64,000 nt of DNA. Origin: Oegoconia quadripuncta (Eukaryota > Arthropoda > Insecta > Lepidoptera > Autostichidae). Below the pieces are notes generated by a model. That model saw nothing but the letters and a program-made list of their open reading frames with translations. It was not told the DNA's origin and made no database searches. The DNA is taken from positions 20,708,801 through 20,772,800 of the forward strand of contig OX438751.1 in NCBI GenBank assembly GCA_949316235.1. Direction: 5' to 3'. Positions 29,877 through 41,430 of this stretch are shown in pieces (positions within the stretch are counted from its first letter, which is position 1; every line of letters begins with the position of its first letter). Position numbers and translations under genes: made by a program.

Positions 29877-32800
29877 TTAGAAACTGTTCCAGAAATTAAA
29901 GTAAAATTTCCAAAGATCTCTTCCAGAAAAGAAAAAGGTTTAAAAAGTGCAAAACCAGTGTCAGCTGACTAAACGATTTGGATTTTTTTGAAGACCCCGG
30001 AATTTCTGACAATAATATAATCCTTATAATATCTATGATCATCATTGTCTGTTCCATTCCTAGCTATCCAAAAGCGCTCTACATCGCGTAGGCTCGAATG
30101 TCTAAATGTGAAAAACTAGCAAAAATGAATTAAGGAATTGAAGAACAATTAAACCGAAATTAACAAAGTGATGTATTTTTCCGTTGTATAAAATCTAACT
30201 AGTATGGGTTTGTTTTTAGAAAACCCCAAGTGATAAATACTTCGAAGTTTTCGTAAATTTCTGCATACATTATACCGAAATAAGCTCAAAATTTTACGGT
30301 CATAGAAACTAAAGACTGCGCTCAACCCTGTGCGACCAATAAAACTGATGAAATAGTCACGACCAGTCGCCATGACCAATCGAACAGAGCGCGATGACTT
30401 GACGATCTTGCCTTCATTCCCAACCAACCCGGGAGCTTAGGCCACGGACATCATTGTCGATTCAGAAGCCATAAACCGCATTTATAAGTATAAACTGACA
30501 AAATAATTATCATCTTTATAAGGTGACTCAAAGTGGAATATTTGAAAAAAAAACGAGGTATCTACCGGTAAACAACATAATTGACTATTTTTTTTTTCAA
30601 CGGTAATAGAACATTAGGCATTATAGCTTATGCCTGGATAATGGACTACGCGAGTAGGAGGTGGAAACAAACCGACGCTCCGGCAGGAGGCGGGGCCTGC
30701 TCCAAATGACTGTAACTATTGCGTCCCCGTAACCTTTCGACAGACACAAAATGTAGCAAGATCACTGTCAGTGCCATAATGCGCACGCTTACGCCCGCGT
30801 CGGCTACACCGTCGGCGTTTGTAATAAATGTCGATAAAAAACACCAATTAGACCAATACAATTGAAAAGGCACCGTTAGCGCCCAGAGAACGATCCGACT
30901 TTTTCCATACGCATTAAAAAGTCGTTAGCTCACACAGCTATTAATTAATTTAATTCGTAGCAGATTCGGGTTTAATAACCCCAGTTTTCTAGTCGCAACC
31001 GAAACCAGTTTCGTGTATTCGCATTGTTGTTCAAAATTATGATGAATCTAGACTGTTCTTTAAGAAGTCGGAGCATGAAATTGTGTGCACGAGGCGTATC
31101 GGCAATTTGCGTCAGTTTTTTTATCACAGTCACGACAGGCCGGATTCCTCGTGCCGGCCAATCGCCGGCTAGAGACGGTGTAATTGGGAGAAACTACTCG
31201 GCCACCACAAATGCTTGAGATTTAGCTTTTGGCCAACGAAGGTAGACCTCTGAAAAGACATTTATGCAGCTAATCTATCTATAATTTGGAAGTCCGCCGA
31301 GGTTCTGTTATGAATTGATGGTTATAATGATACGGTCGTTGGTCCGTCTGTTGCAATACAAAAGTCTAACTGTTTCGGGCCCTTTTGTCCGGGCGATGAT
31401 TGTTTGACTGATGGGATACAATTTAGTTGCGTACTCTACTTTCTTAGTTAACAAAGCTATTTTTACACGAGGGAAAATTACTTGTGCAACGAAATCTTCA
31501 TCTCGATATACACAATATTTCATAAATTTTAAGAGAAAGTCATAGTCGACTTTTTGCTTGTTTTATGCTCCGAAGTGAAGTCATTTGGGTGGACCTTCGG
31601 ATGCTTAATTTCGAAGTCGAAAATTTTGAGCTGTTAATAATATTATAAATTTATCAAAATTATTATTAATAGTCTGTGCTTAACTGCCTCTATCCGAAAT
31701 TGCCACAGCAGCAGTTATTGTCTAATAGAACAAATTAAGATCGTTATTTATTTAAGTAAGCACTGAAATCCTCACAATCCATTCTAATTTAATTCCGCTC
31801 GGGTACTAATCTAAACAATCATACAACAACTTGCATCTTTCAGCTTTACTGGCCAAGTACAGGAGTTCTGATCATCTTCTTTTCTGTTTTCATTGCATCC
31901 TCAGTGCGTTAGGTTAGGATCCCATTAGCTTTAACTATATTATAATCCAAGTTCGGAATAACCCACATTTAAATTACAATACAACGTCCACATTGTGTGG
32001 TTTCAGGCTTTCTAATCACGAGGACTATAAAATGGCGGCGCATTGAGCCAATACTTTATTTTACAACTGACCCCGCCACGCCCACAGCCGTAAACAGTCG
32101 CTGCGCTTGCGCCGGTATTAATGAGAAAACTGTGAAATTACGGTTATTTCTTTATAAGCTAATCCCATTACAGACAAGAGATAAAACTTTATCCCTATCA
32201 TATCAACTTCTATCTTTTTGCGTTTAGTCTTTGTAATTAGAATAGGTGTAACGTGGGTTATTGAGGGATATTATTATTATAAATAATGCTTGCTCATACT
32301 ATTTATTTTAATGACCTATTTTGTAATCATTTTTATTATTATCTTTTGTTACCTACAACATCTAGTGCTACTTATATCACAGGATTTATATACTACAAAA
32401 AGGATATCACTCCAAAACCGACACACAGAGAAATATGATTTCAAATTTACATTTCCTATGGGCCCAAGTAGCGACCAATAACAACAGTCTAAAGTCAAAA
32501 ACAAAATGCAACAATCCGGGTGATTTGATGTCATTTCCTTTGAATTTTAACAGTATAGGTGTAATACACGTAATTTTGTATCCAAGTAATAATTCGTTCC
32601 GATATGACCTTTATATTTACAAATAAAATATTGCAGTAGATTTACAGACCTAATCATTAACTTAAAACTAACCTACTTAATTACAAATAAACTAACCTTA
32701 AGAAATTCATAATACAGGTAAAAAAAAAATAGGGCTTTGAGACGTAGTTCTTAGAACACTGGCAGCATATCATCGTTTACCCGCGCCGACGTCTAGACGC

Positions 32801-34740
32801 TTTGAAGCATTTAAATATTGCAATGCGCCCCTAAAGTTGCAAATACAAGAAAAATGTATATACGGAGCCGATATCCCCATAATTTTTGGTTATAATTTAG
32901 TAGATAATTGGGCAGTGACAAATGGGCGGTGGATCATATCGTTTAAAGCCGCGCGGCGAAAAAAATGACCAGCACCCTTCTGAGAAGAAAGTTCATGAAG
33001 CCTCAAAGAGTCGACGTCACTTACACAAAGGCACGTAAGAGTAGAGCCAGATTCCTATCCCTAAACTGTCTCCAGTCTACCACGATCGCGAGTCGAGCTA
33101 CTGTCAGGGATCTTAATGTTCTTTTGAACAGATGGATTACCCCAGGTCCGTTGTAAAGGTAAGGTCCGTCCGTCCGTTCAGAGGTAAGTTCAGGCGATTA
33201 GAGCGTCGTTATATGAAGGAGAGTCTAGGATTTTTCCTTATGAGATCAGCAGTGATGTGATCGGATGAGAAGAGAGCTGGTAGAGTAACATCCGAAATTT
33301 TGTGAATCTTAATCTCACCATGTCTAATGCAAAGAGACGTCATGGACAAATTTAAATGTAATGAGATTTCAAATGCGATATGACCTTATTTCACTATATT
33401 ATGCATTGTTATGCTATCAAAATGATTAACGGCGCGTAATAAATACATGAGTATTGAAATGGAATATTGGAATGGAAACCTCAAAGATCGCGGAACACAG
33501 GTGGCTAAGTGAACTGTCACCTACTATTTTAATCCATCACCCAATAGCACTATTCAGAAAAACAGTTTATATTTTTAGTTTTGTATAGAATCATGGATAT
33601 TGAGCTTGCATTTATCAAAATTTAGTTCAAAAGTTATCTACTGGAAATTGGCTTTGGCATTTGTTAGATGTAATAAAACAGTCTACTTTTCCACCAAAAG
33701 TCCTTCATCTAAGTACAGGACATTTAATTTTGATTTTAGTCTTTGGATGGACTAGTTTATACCCAACTAAATATGACTGGCCTGAAAGGATCATCCACTA
33801 AGGATAACCCACTAAGGACATTATTTTTTAAAATGATATTGATGGTTAACCGTAACCCTGATGGACGTACTAGTATACCAGTACCTCCATCTATATATAT
33901 ATATTTCCGGGAGATTTTTGCTGACTTCGTTCAACAGGGTGACTCTATTGACCGAATTGAATGCATACTTTACAAAAATTTTTTAATATATCTCCGCACC
34001 TCGATCGATTTTTCGAAGTGTGTGTACTGCCGCTTCGAAACAACCCTTATTACTAAAACTAGGTTTTTTTGGGTAAAATATGTCAAGTAGGCGATGGAAA
34101 GTGCACTAACACCACCATTTTGAGAAGGCAATTAGATATGCACCATATAAGCGCTATCTCGGCATAAACCCGCCCATTACTTCCCTTCCGAGCAAAAGGT
34201 GCGTTAGTTAAATATAAATTTTCATAATCTTACTTATTTTATAAATATATTAAATTTTGCTCCATAAATTTTTTCAAACGACCAAAGACATTTATACATT
34301 TATCTATTTGAATTCGACGTTAAAAAGCTTGAACTCTATACTTTTGATATATGCACGTAGTTCCGGTTACTGGCGGCTTGAAAAGTAGAGTTATCGTCTA
34401 TTGTAAGACAGTTTATAATTCTAATTAATAGCTACATAACTAACAGTTTGATGTAAGACCTAATTGCCCGTTGCTCAAGGATATACGATATTGCAGATTG
34501 ATATCGTAGACAAAAGCTCCTATAAACCTATTTTATTACTTATTGGTAGTAGATTTGTCGTAATAAATAATTGGACCAGTAAATCCTGCACGCTCTATCA
34601 TTATAAATAAGTATTATGTGTCACTATAATTTCCTTTACACAAGGAGCGGCTACTGAAATCTGAACAGACTAAACAAATGTACAGACGATAATTAAAGCC
34701 GTTTTTCTTAATTTAAACCTATCATCGACGTCATAAGAGA
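29877..34740. other. Repeat-poor block; no gene recognised
   Basis: Almost no recognisable transposon sequence in ~4.9 kb. GC-moderate islands at 30640-30830 (CGCACGCTTACGCCCGCG), 31130-31200 (CGTGCCGGCCAATCGCCGGC, itself palindromic) and 32760-33110. A 115-codon frame at 33743-34090 includes an (AT)n run and looks noncoding. Confidence 0.4.
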
Positions 34741-34744
34741 TGAT

Positions 34745-34925
34745 AATCATCATATTAGCGAGACTACCAGAGCGATCTGTTGGAAGCCGCCTGCATTGAC
34801 GGACTTCCCGCGACCTTTAGCAGGCCATCTGTCGCTTTATGTGGCGCTTTCAGTTCTATGCACTATAAGCTCTGCCCCCGAACCAATCCGCAGGGCTATG
34901 TCGATGACCATCGTTCTACAGATCT
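34745..34925. repeat. LINE 3'-region fragment
   Basis: CGGACTTCCCGCGACCTTTAGCAGGCCATCTGTC and AACCAATCCGCAGGGCTATGTCGATGAC follow the order of a common lepidopteran LINE segment, also represented at 63585-63745. Too decayed to orient by coding. Confidence 0.45.
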
Positions 34926-35146
34926 TTTCATTCCCGAGTCGAATAATTGATAACTAATAAACAATTAAATGCTCACACATTTATCGTACAACTAAATAGC
35001 TTCGACACAAAGTAAGTAATTTAGGTCTTATCGGTAAAAATATCTACAAATTTTTAATTAAATCAAATCGATTCAATAAATTTTTAAAATTTTGAACTTA
35101 GAGTCGAATGTTACCGCCTGACCCAAGGTACACGGACCCACGAGAC

Positions 35147-35246
35147 CCCATATTCTCTCAAGATTGAGATGACCTTAAGTTAATGCTTGAGAATCTGTTG
35201 TATATTAAAACAGTACCAAAAAAAATTGTGTTGAGACTGAGACTGC
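35147..35246 (+). repeat. ~95-bp repeat, copy 1 of 3
   Basis: TCAAGATTGAGATGACCTTAAG, GAATCTGTTGTATATTAAAAC and TTGTGTTGAGACTGAGAC. The same order occurs at 59078-59165 and 60958-61047. The two ends are weakly inverted (TCAAGATTGAGA versus GAGACTGAGAC), as in a very short MITE. Confidence 0.55.
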
Positions 35247-35559
35247 GAGATTTATTAATACAACCCTAAATAATCCGATAGAAGAAATTCAATTCGAAAT
35301 CAAAAAATTTTAACATTTTGAATATGTTCACGGAATCGAGTTCGACTAGTCGGAAGTTAATAATGATGTGGATCATTGTATAACCAGCAACGTTACCCAC
35401 ATGTTACTATTTAACAAATAAGGATAGTAGTACAAAAATAAACATAAACTAAAATATATTTAAGTTTCACAATATTACCTACTGATACAGGCAGTAGTAC
35501 CTACTACAAAATAATTTTATATTATAAATATAATAACACTTAATTACTCGTATTGAATT
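35247..35559. other. No recognised feature
   Basis: AT-rich unique sequence. Confidence 0.4.
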
Positions 35560-35665
35560 CCGTGATGATAGGTTTGCCTGGAAGAGATCGTTGTAAGGGA
35601 TAAGGCCGCCTAATTTGTAGTTTCTATAAGATATTTCCTTCCTTATTTAAACAATAAAGCGTATT
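35560..35665 (+). repeat. CR1-like LINE 3' end
   Basis: TGCCTGGAAGAGATCGTTGT, GGATAAGGCCGCCTAATTTG and AAACAATAAAGCG, the same order as at 1164 and 58596, without attached coding. Confidence 0.6.
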
Positions 35666-35701
35666 TATAACCGACTCCAAAATAGATGGAGCTTCTATGT
35701 T

Positions 35702-35960
35702 TCATCATCATCAGCCCGTAAACATCCCACTGCAGGGATATAGGCCTTCCCTTGTATAATGACGGAGTATGGGCCATAGTCCGTCACGCTGGCACAATTG
35801 GGGACTTCACGTACCTGTGAATTTTTATTCTCAGCAGTCGGATAAATGCACATAAGTAATTAAATTTAAAAACTCATTGGTACACGGCCTGGCTGGGTAT
35901 TGAACCCGGATCTCCCAAATTGGGAGACCGCGTCTTAACCGCTGAGCCACCGACGCTCCC
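35702..35960 (-). repeat. SINE family D, full-length
   Basis: The left end is the CATCATCATCAG tail (a trinucleotide tail on the - strand), then GTAAACATCCCACTGCAGGG, GGCCATAGTCCGTCACGCTGG and, at the right, the tRNA-like head with GGTTCAATACCC and GTCGGTGGCTCAGCGGTTAAG on the - strand. It lacks the ACGATGTTTTCC block found at 3635. Confidence 0.8.
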
Positions 35961-36251
35961 TTCTATGTTTATTTCATCCATATTTTCGTACAGGCTTGTA
36001 TAGTACTTTTCTCAAATAGTCCGCGCAAATTAAGTAGTAACCTATGTAGAACATTTTAATTTTTCTATTGAACAAAATTTTCTTAGTTATTCAAATATTT
36101 GTATTTTCATTTTGGCGGTAACAAGTTTTCTAACAGCTCTTGCCGCCTTTTGAATATCAAGTGGCGTCAAAGTATGTTCAGTTCTTTTTTCGCTTGAACT
36201 CATTTTGTCAAAATATTAACACAATTATTATTAAATTCCAAACAAAATCAA

Positions 36252-36672
36252 TGACGCATTAACATTTTTTTTTTCGTTTCATTCTCTCCTCTAGGAGAAG
36301 GCAAAGGGATCTAGCCCATAACAGCCATGTCTTATTTCTCTTATTTCTTCAGTTTGTAAGTCAGTCTCAGTCAAAACAAGTAATTCGTCGTATACTTGGC
36401 GTATACAGAGTCTAGTCACGGTCAAGTCATTCTTCAGTAAAGTGGCAGAATGCTTTACAAAAGATTTTGGCGGCTTCTTGTGGGAACCCGAAAGCTCCGT
36501 TACGCACTTTAATTTACACTTCCCTTCACTTGTACACCATCACTAACGTTTGCTGCACAATATTCTGCCATTATTAAGCTTCAAAAGATAGAATGCACAA
36601 ATTATAAGAATTATAAAGAAAAATGCTTCTTCACTCGCCGAGTTCCCGCCAAAAAGCCCTGACGCATTAACA
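36252..36672 (-). mobile_element. Retroposon family F, copy 1, with perfect 13-bp TSD
   Basis: An insert of 36265-36659 (395 bp) is flanked by TGACGCATTAACA at both 36252-36264 and 36660-36672. Read on the - strand it starts GGGCTTTTTGGCGGGAACTC and ends AATGAAACGAAAAAAAAAA, a poly(A) tail. A second copy with the same ends lies at 38828-39224. This is a target-primed retroposition product. No clear tRNA or 5S head is present at the 5' end, so it is either a SINE with an unusual head or a repeatedly copied RNA. An ~80-codon frame crosses the middle (contains TVTRLCIRQVYDELLVLTET) without a recognised domain. It is broken in the second copy. Confidence 0.8.
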
Positions 36673-37504
36673 ATCATTTTTCACGCGCCAAAATATTCCT
36701 TTCTTAATATCTTAATATCTTTATTGTACACAAAATCGTTACAGAAATATGCATTGTATATAAGATTGTATATTCCTTTATTTTTTTTTATCAAACAGCT
36801 TTGTATTCGCAAGGCAGTTCGAAATTTAAATGAAACCTTCAACAAGTTACCTCTATGGTTGCCATATTTCGGAGTAAAAGAAATAATTCCTTTTTTAAAT
36901 TACACGGCAAATATGAGTTTTTCAAAGTAATAACACGACAGATAATTTCTATATAACTTTGCCAGTATGTAGGTATTTGACCAGTACCACTGAATTAATA
37001 TAGTACTAACCCAGAACAGTAATTACGATTTTTCTCGAAGAAGATTGCTAAACCAATGCTCGATATTCCAAGTATGTTTGAGAAAAGGTATATTAGTATC
37101 CTTGTTGGACCATACCCAATATGCCCATGCTTTCATCACCGACACGCGTACTCTCTGATTTTAAGGACCTTACCAAAGCATGTCCATCTACGGCTTGTCG
37201 TGTAGGTGTGACTCACCAAAAATTTTGCTTTTCTTTATTTAGACTGCTATCGAGGGTAAAAATTTATTTCAACCTTTAAGAAACGCAAATTTTACATGTC
37301 AACAGCATTTTTAATATTGTCCTAGTGTTTTTGTTTTCTTTAATGTGTATGCTCATATGCAATAAACTGTTATATACATACATAAATGTAAATAATTTAC
37401 CTTCGTCTGAAAATTTATTAAAATGATTAGGACTTATTCTTTATTTGCCCCAATTTGAGCCGTGCGGTTTCAGCACGTAAAAAAAATAGAAACAAGCCGT
37501 CTCT
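36673..37504. other. No recognised feature
   Basis: AT-rich. CTTAATATCTTTATTGTAC near 36709 resembles a reversed LINE 3' end but is too short to call. TTTTCACGCGCCAAAA at 36677-36693 is an E2F-like motif (TTTGGCGCG on the - strand) next to the family F insertion. Confidence 0.35.
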
Positions 37505-37740
37505 TCCCGTGAGTGTCATAAAGGCGATTAAGGGACTTTACACCAAAAAACATCTAGACTTGTACGTTTCAACGGCGACGGTGTCACCACCTTTCACGTG
37601 TGCATTTCTGCATATTTCAAAAGGTGAAGCGTGAATATTGTTTCAAGCATTAAACATGTTAATATTTGGAATCGCCCATTTGTTTTTGTTTGGGATATCT
37701 CTGACCACCCGTTTGGGATAAAGATTGTGACGTTATGTAT
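37505..37740 (+). repeat. Repeat family G, best-preserved copy
   Basis: CTTCCCGTGAGTGTCATAAAGGCGATTAAGGGAC, CGTTTCAACGGCGACGGTG, CACGTGTGCATTTCTGC and GGGATATCTCTGACCACCC. It serves as the reference for 1-327 and 61494-61700. No head, tail or coding is recognised. Confidence 0.6.
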
Positions 37741-37839
37741 GTATGGGAAGTATTTATAAGTACAGGAACACAACCTGGCTTTCGAAGTACGGATTTTTAA
37801 TTAAGTTATTCGGGATAAGATAGTTATAATAAGATTCCA

Positions 37840-38015
37840 TCAAAACTTAAGAAAATGGAACCAGGGTAGTCATCGGTACAAAGGGCAACAGTTGTTTTCA
37901 GCTTTATTTGAAAAAAATTATAAGGACCCATCGCCGTTGAAACGTGCAAATGTAGGTATAGATGTTTTTGGTGGAATGTCCTTTAATTGCCTTTTACGAC
38001 AATAAGAAGAGGCGG
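37840..38015 (-). repeat. Repeat family G, partial inverted copy
   Basis: CATCGCCGTTGAAACGTGC, AGATGTTTTTGGTGGAATGTCC and GCCTTTTACGACAATAAGAAGAGGC reverse the start of the copy at 37505. With that copy it forms an inverted pair about 190 bp apart. Confidence 0.55.
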
Positions 38016-38737
38016 GTTAATTCTATTCTTTTTACATGCCGAAATCATACAGTGAGGTGTTGGGACTTGGCGAGAGGAATTAAACGAACATTATCTTATG
38101 ACAAATGTATATTAACTGCCCATCAAGGCTTCGTATCAATACATTAATACTTAGAGCTACGTACATGAGGGGAGTAGGGGTGACACACACACTACACCTT
38201 CCCCCTTTCATTAAAAAAATATAATATATATTTATATTATATTATTTATTTTTTGTCATACGACTGAAATAAATGTTTGAAAATAAAAAAAAAACTTATC
38301 GTACATAATAAATCTACTAATAATAAATAAAATACAACAGCACTACTACAACCAAAAAGATTGAAATCGGTTTCCAATAGGTAGGTATATAAAAGATACA
38401 ATTGAAATGATAACCCCTTCCTTTTTGGAAGTAGATTAAAAATAGAAATAACTTCTTGTTACCACTCGGTGATCATTTCAAAATGATTCAGCATAATCCG
38501 ACCCGTCATGTTGATAGGACGTTTGTATTCAGTATTTTCCGCCACCAGTATATTACATTTAGTCGGGTTGCGAGTAACCTTGACTATGACCGGACGGAAA
38601 CGGCTCGATGGTTATACAACACTTCAGTGGTCTCGGAACAGGTTGCCGTACATAACTATTAAATAGAGTTAAGTCTGTAGAGTTTCTTTTATTACTTTGT
38701 GATTAAATTGAATATTGAAAAATCTATTTAAATAATA
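38016..38737. other. No recognised feature
   Basis: 38215-38330 is AT-rich and simple. 38440-38650 has more balanced composition and a 68-codon frame with no domain. Confidence 0.4.
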
Positions 38738-38790
38738 TAACACATAAATATCCTTGGACATACACACAGCGCCATCTAGTATTGTTAGCT
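38738..38790 (-). repeat. SINE family B, 3' fragment
   Basis: AAATATCCTTGGACATACACACAGCGCCATCTAG is the reversed 3' end of family B (AGATGGCGCTGTGTGTATGTCC). Confidence 0.6.
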
Positions 38791-38817
38791 TTACCGCACC
38801 ACACATCAACATAATCC

Positions 38818-39234
38818 ATTCGTACAGGCTTTTTGGTGGGATCTCGGCGAGTGAATTAGCATTTTTCTTTATAATTCTTATAATTTGTGCATTCTGACTT
38901 TTGAAGCTTAATAATGACAGAATATTGTAGTGTAAAAGTTAGTAATAGTGTACAAGTGAAGGGAAGTGTAAATTAAAGTGCGTAACGAAGCTTTCGGGTT
39001 CCCAGAAGAAGCCACCAAAATTTTTTGTAAAGCATTCTGCCTCTTTACTGAAGAATGGCTTGACCGTGACTAGACTCTGTACACGCCAAGTATACGACGA
39101 ATTACTTGTTTTGACTGAGACAGACGTATAAACTCAAGAAATAAGAGAAATAAGACACGGCTGTATGGACTTAGATCCCTTTGCCTACTCGAAGAGGAGT
39201 GAATAAAACGAAAAAAAAAAAACTATTCGTACAG
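38818..39234 (+). mobile_element. Retroposon family F, copy 2, with perfect 10-bp TSD
   Basis: An insert of 38828-39224 (397 bp) is flanked by ATTCGTACAG at 38818-38827 and 39225-39234. Start GCTTTTTGGTGGGATCTCGG and end AATAAAACGAAAAAAAAAA are collinear with copy 1, at roughly 90% identity by eye. Shared phrases include GTGTAAATTAAAGTGCGTAAC and CGCCAAGTATACGACGAATT. The orientation is opposite to copy 1, 2.1 kb away. Confidence 0.8.
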
Positions 39235-39454
39235 TCACTCACACATTCATTTTAACCAAACTAATAAATACGCAGTAGATACGTTACAACCTTCGTCATA
39301 TCCCACCTCCACATGATCATTTGATAGTAATGCTCAGACTATATATACTGCTCAAGCCCCCGCTGCACATCAAGTTTTATGTACAATTTCGAAATACGCT
39401 AAAGTTAAACCAATTACCATAATCTTCTTGTTCCATCGTGGACAAATTATTGTA

Positions 39455-39545
39455 CACACAATAAGCAACTAGGCTTGTAATATGGATACCAACCAAATGG
39501 TTTATATGCTACACGAATATTATTATTATATAATTTATTGCCCAC
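39455..39545 (-). repeat. SINE family B, 3' fragment
   Basis: AAGCAACTAGGCTTGTAATATGGATACC and GGTTTATATGCTACACGAAT are the reversed AGATGG-TTGATATACTAC region of family B seen at 45065-45120. Confidence 0.5.
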
Positions 39546-39890
39546 GAGTACACATAAAAACACATACTAGATACAGAATGTATAAATGGTGCTGCTAGTT
39601 TATCTCCAAACAGACATTTCTTCCAGCAAGTGCCTACGAATGTGAAGGAAAATAGGTTTGACAGGATAGACACCTGCACAATACTAATAAATAACATTTA
39701 AAAATTTAATATTAAATAAAATGCATACGTGCGTTTTAATTATAAAATAAATTAGGAATATCTGTAATTTTTTAACAAATATAAGTATAATATAAATATA
39801 ATACTCGTATATACATACACTAAATAAAAAAGTCTAAGATAAACCTACATAATTATTACAATACATTTTTTTTTCATTTATGCGTTAGGA
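39546..39890. other. No recognised feature
   Basis: AT-rich unique sequence. Confidence 0.4.
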
Positions 39891-40055
39891 GCACGCATAG
39901 CATAGTCGCATTCGCTATTTACTTTCAATTTGAGAAGTTAAGCAATGTCTAGCGCGGTCAGTCTTTGGATGGGTGACGAATAGATACCACTTATCAAAAT
40001 AGTGTTTTCGTGCTTTGGAGGGTCTGGTTGTAAAAATCTGCCATAAATCAACCAA
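39891..40055 (+). repeat. 5S rRNA-derived SINE (family E), decayed copy
   Basis: GAGAAGTTAAGCAATGTCTAGCGCGGTCAG and TTTGGATGGGTGACGAATAG correspond to the internal promoter region of 5S rRNA (A box, intermediate element and C box: AAGTTAAGCA ... GGATGGGTGACC). It continues into CGTGCTTTGGAGGGTCTGG like the copy at 45298. It is shorter than a 5S gene and has a SINE body, so it is not a functional 5S gene. Confidence 0.75.
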
Positions 40056-40084
40056 ACTTCACTAGTCACTTTTTTAACAAATTT

Positions 40085-40565
40085 TAAAGTTCCCGAGTTT
40101 TTGTAGAAGGGTAGAGTTACCCATCAGTAATCAAATAAAAAAAAATTCTAACAACTCTGTAGTTTGCTTTAGGTATAGTATAGGTATTTAGTTATAAAAC
40201 CTACAATTACTGCCAATTACGTTAACTGCCGCGACGCAGACACAATTGAAAATCAATTGTTTTCCGGTCACCGGTGACCGGCGTGGCGCTCAAAGGCTTA
40301 AAATAAAGTTACTACTGTGAACTTCATTGCAATGTAGAAGATGCGAAGATCCCCTAAAACAGTTTTCTAAAAAATTAATCAATGGCTACTTTATATTTTC
40401 TAAAAATAGTTTATTGAGTCGTTTATCAGCCCTTGGTCTTGGTGAAATTTTTCATAAATGTATAGAAGTTATTGATCGATTTATTTGAAATTTGAATTCG
40501 AGTTACAGGGGTTTCTAAGTACATTCTCCGACATGGTGGAATTTACAGTGGTAATTTTAATCATA
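40085..40565. mobile_element. MITE-2 fold-back element and shared flank
   Basis: 40296-40565 folds back on itself: AAAGTTACTACTGTGAAC and CTATTTTAGAAA-type phrases on the left face GTGGTAATTTTAATC and TCGATCAATAACTTC (reversed) on the right. 40098-40240 is the flank also found at 20625-20745. Two short palindromes sit between: CAATTGAAAATCAATTG (40241-40257) and CCGGTCACCGGTGACCGG (40263-40280). Confidence 0.55.
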
Positions 40566-40601
40566 TACCTAGTCTATGTTTTATGATTTTAATTATATTA
40601 T

Positions 40602-40692
40602 ATCTAATTTAAAAATTTGCTAGAATTTTTTTATTCTATCACGGACAGGTACTCTATCCATGTGCAAAAAAACACGGCCTTAAAATTATAGG
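40602..40692 (+). repeat. LINE-tailed repeat, copy 2
   Basis: TGCTAGAATTTTTTTATTCTATCACGG and CTCTATCCATGTGCAAAAAAAC reverse the phrases at 18945-19040. Confidence 0.5.
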
Positions 40693-41125
40693 AAGTTAAA
40701 AGTGTATCCTTACTAGACTATTTGGATTTTATGGAACCTTGAAATTATAGTTACATATAGCGACAAAGTCCATCATGATTTCAAGCAAGTGGATTATAGT
40801 TAGTCGAACTCAATTATATTAATGTACTGATGCAAGTCATATTATTACTAGTCGTATCTATCCATATTAACACCCATTATGGGTGCCGTTAGAGCAATGA
40901 CACACCTTTCGCTACCGTCCGCCGGATGGTGGTAGCTATCATCCGCTTCTCACGTGTAATGGTAAAAACATGTCTCGTGTTCTTTTGAATTCCTAGAGAT
41001 GACAATACCTTTTTAAGTACCTACTTGTCGTTCAAGTAAACGAAACATGCTAAAAATAAATAATTTGGTTGATTTCATGCGCGATTGTGTAAGTTTATAA
41101 ACTAGTTAACTAACTAATCTAACCG
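40693..41125. other. No recognised feature
   Basis: Unique sequence. GTCCGCCGGATGGTGGTAGC at 40918-40937 is slightly GC-rich. The last bases (GTTAACTAACTAATCTAA) flank the SINE. Confidence 0.4.
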
Positions 41126-41430
41126 CCTCCGTGGCTCAATGTAAACAACATTGGGTTTACGTTTCGCAGGTCGCGGGTTCGATCCCCAGCGGGGTACATA
41201 TTTAGTACTCGGTTTGGTTTGTGGTAGGGCATATTAAATGTCCGCCTGGCTAGCTACCATTTTATCTAAATCTGCCAACAAACAGCAATGTTAATAGCAT
41301 TGTTGTGTTCCAGTTGTCAGAGATAAGATAGCCAGTCCCCCAAATAAGATGGGGTTTCCGGGTCAGTACGCTACCTGTGTACGTACCAGTGTGATTTCGG
41401 TCAAGTGCTAACCCGTTGTGGATAAAAAGA
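41126..41430 (+). repeat. SINE family A, full-length
   Basis: CCGCCTCCGTGGCTCAATG, perfect B box GGGTTCGATCCCC, the body with a small gap in the CTAGCTACCA block, and a short A-rich tail (GATAAAAAGAAAAG). Both polymerase III boxes are intact, so it could still be transcribed. Confidence 0.85.

Noticed and set aside
33743..34090. 115-codon frame as a gene
   Set aside because: It includes an (AT)n tract (SIYIYF), has no recognised domain, and no promoter or splice context.
36265..39224. The 36.3/38.8-39.2 kb inverted pair as long TIRs of one large (Polinton-like) transposon
   Set aside because: Each arm has its own perfect, different target duplication and poly(A) tail, and nothing between codes for transposon proteins. 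Two independent retropositions explain it better.
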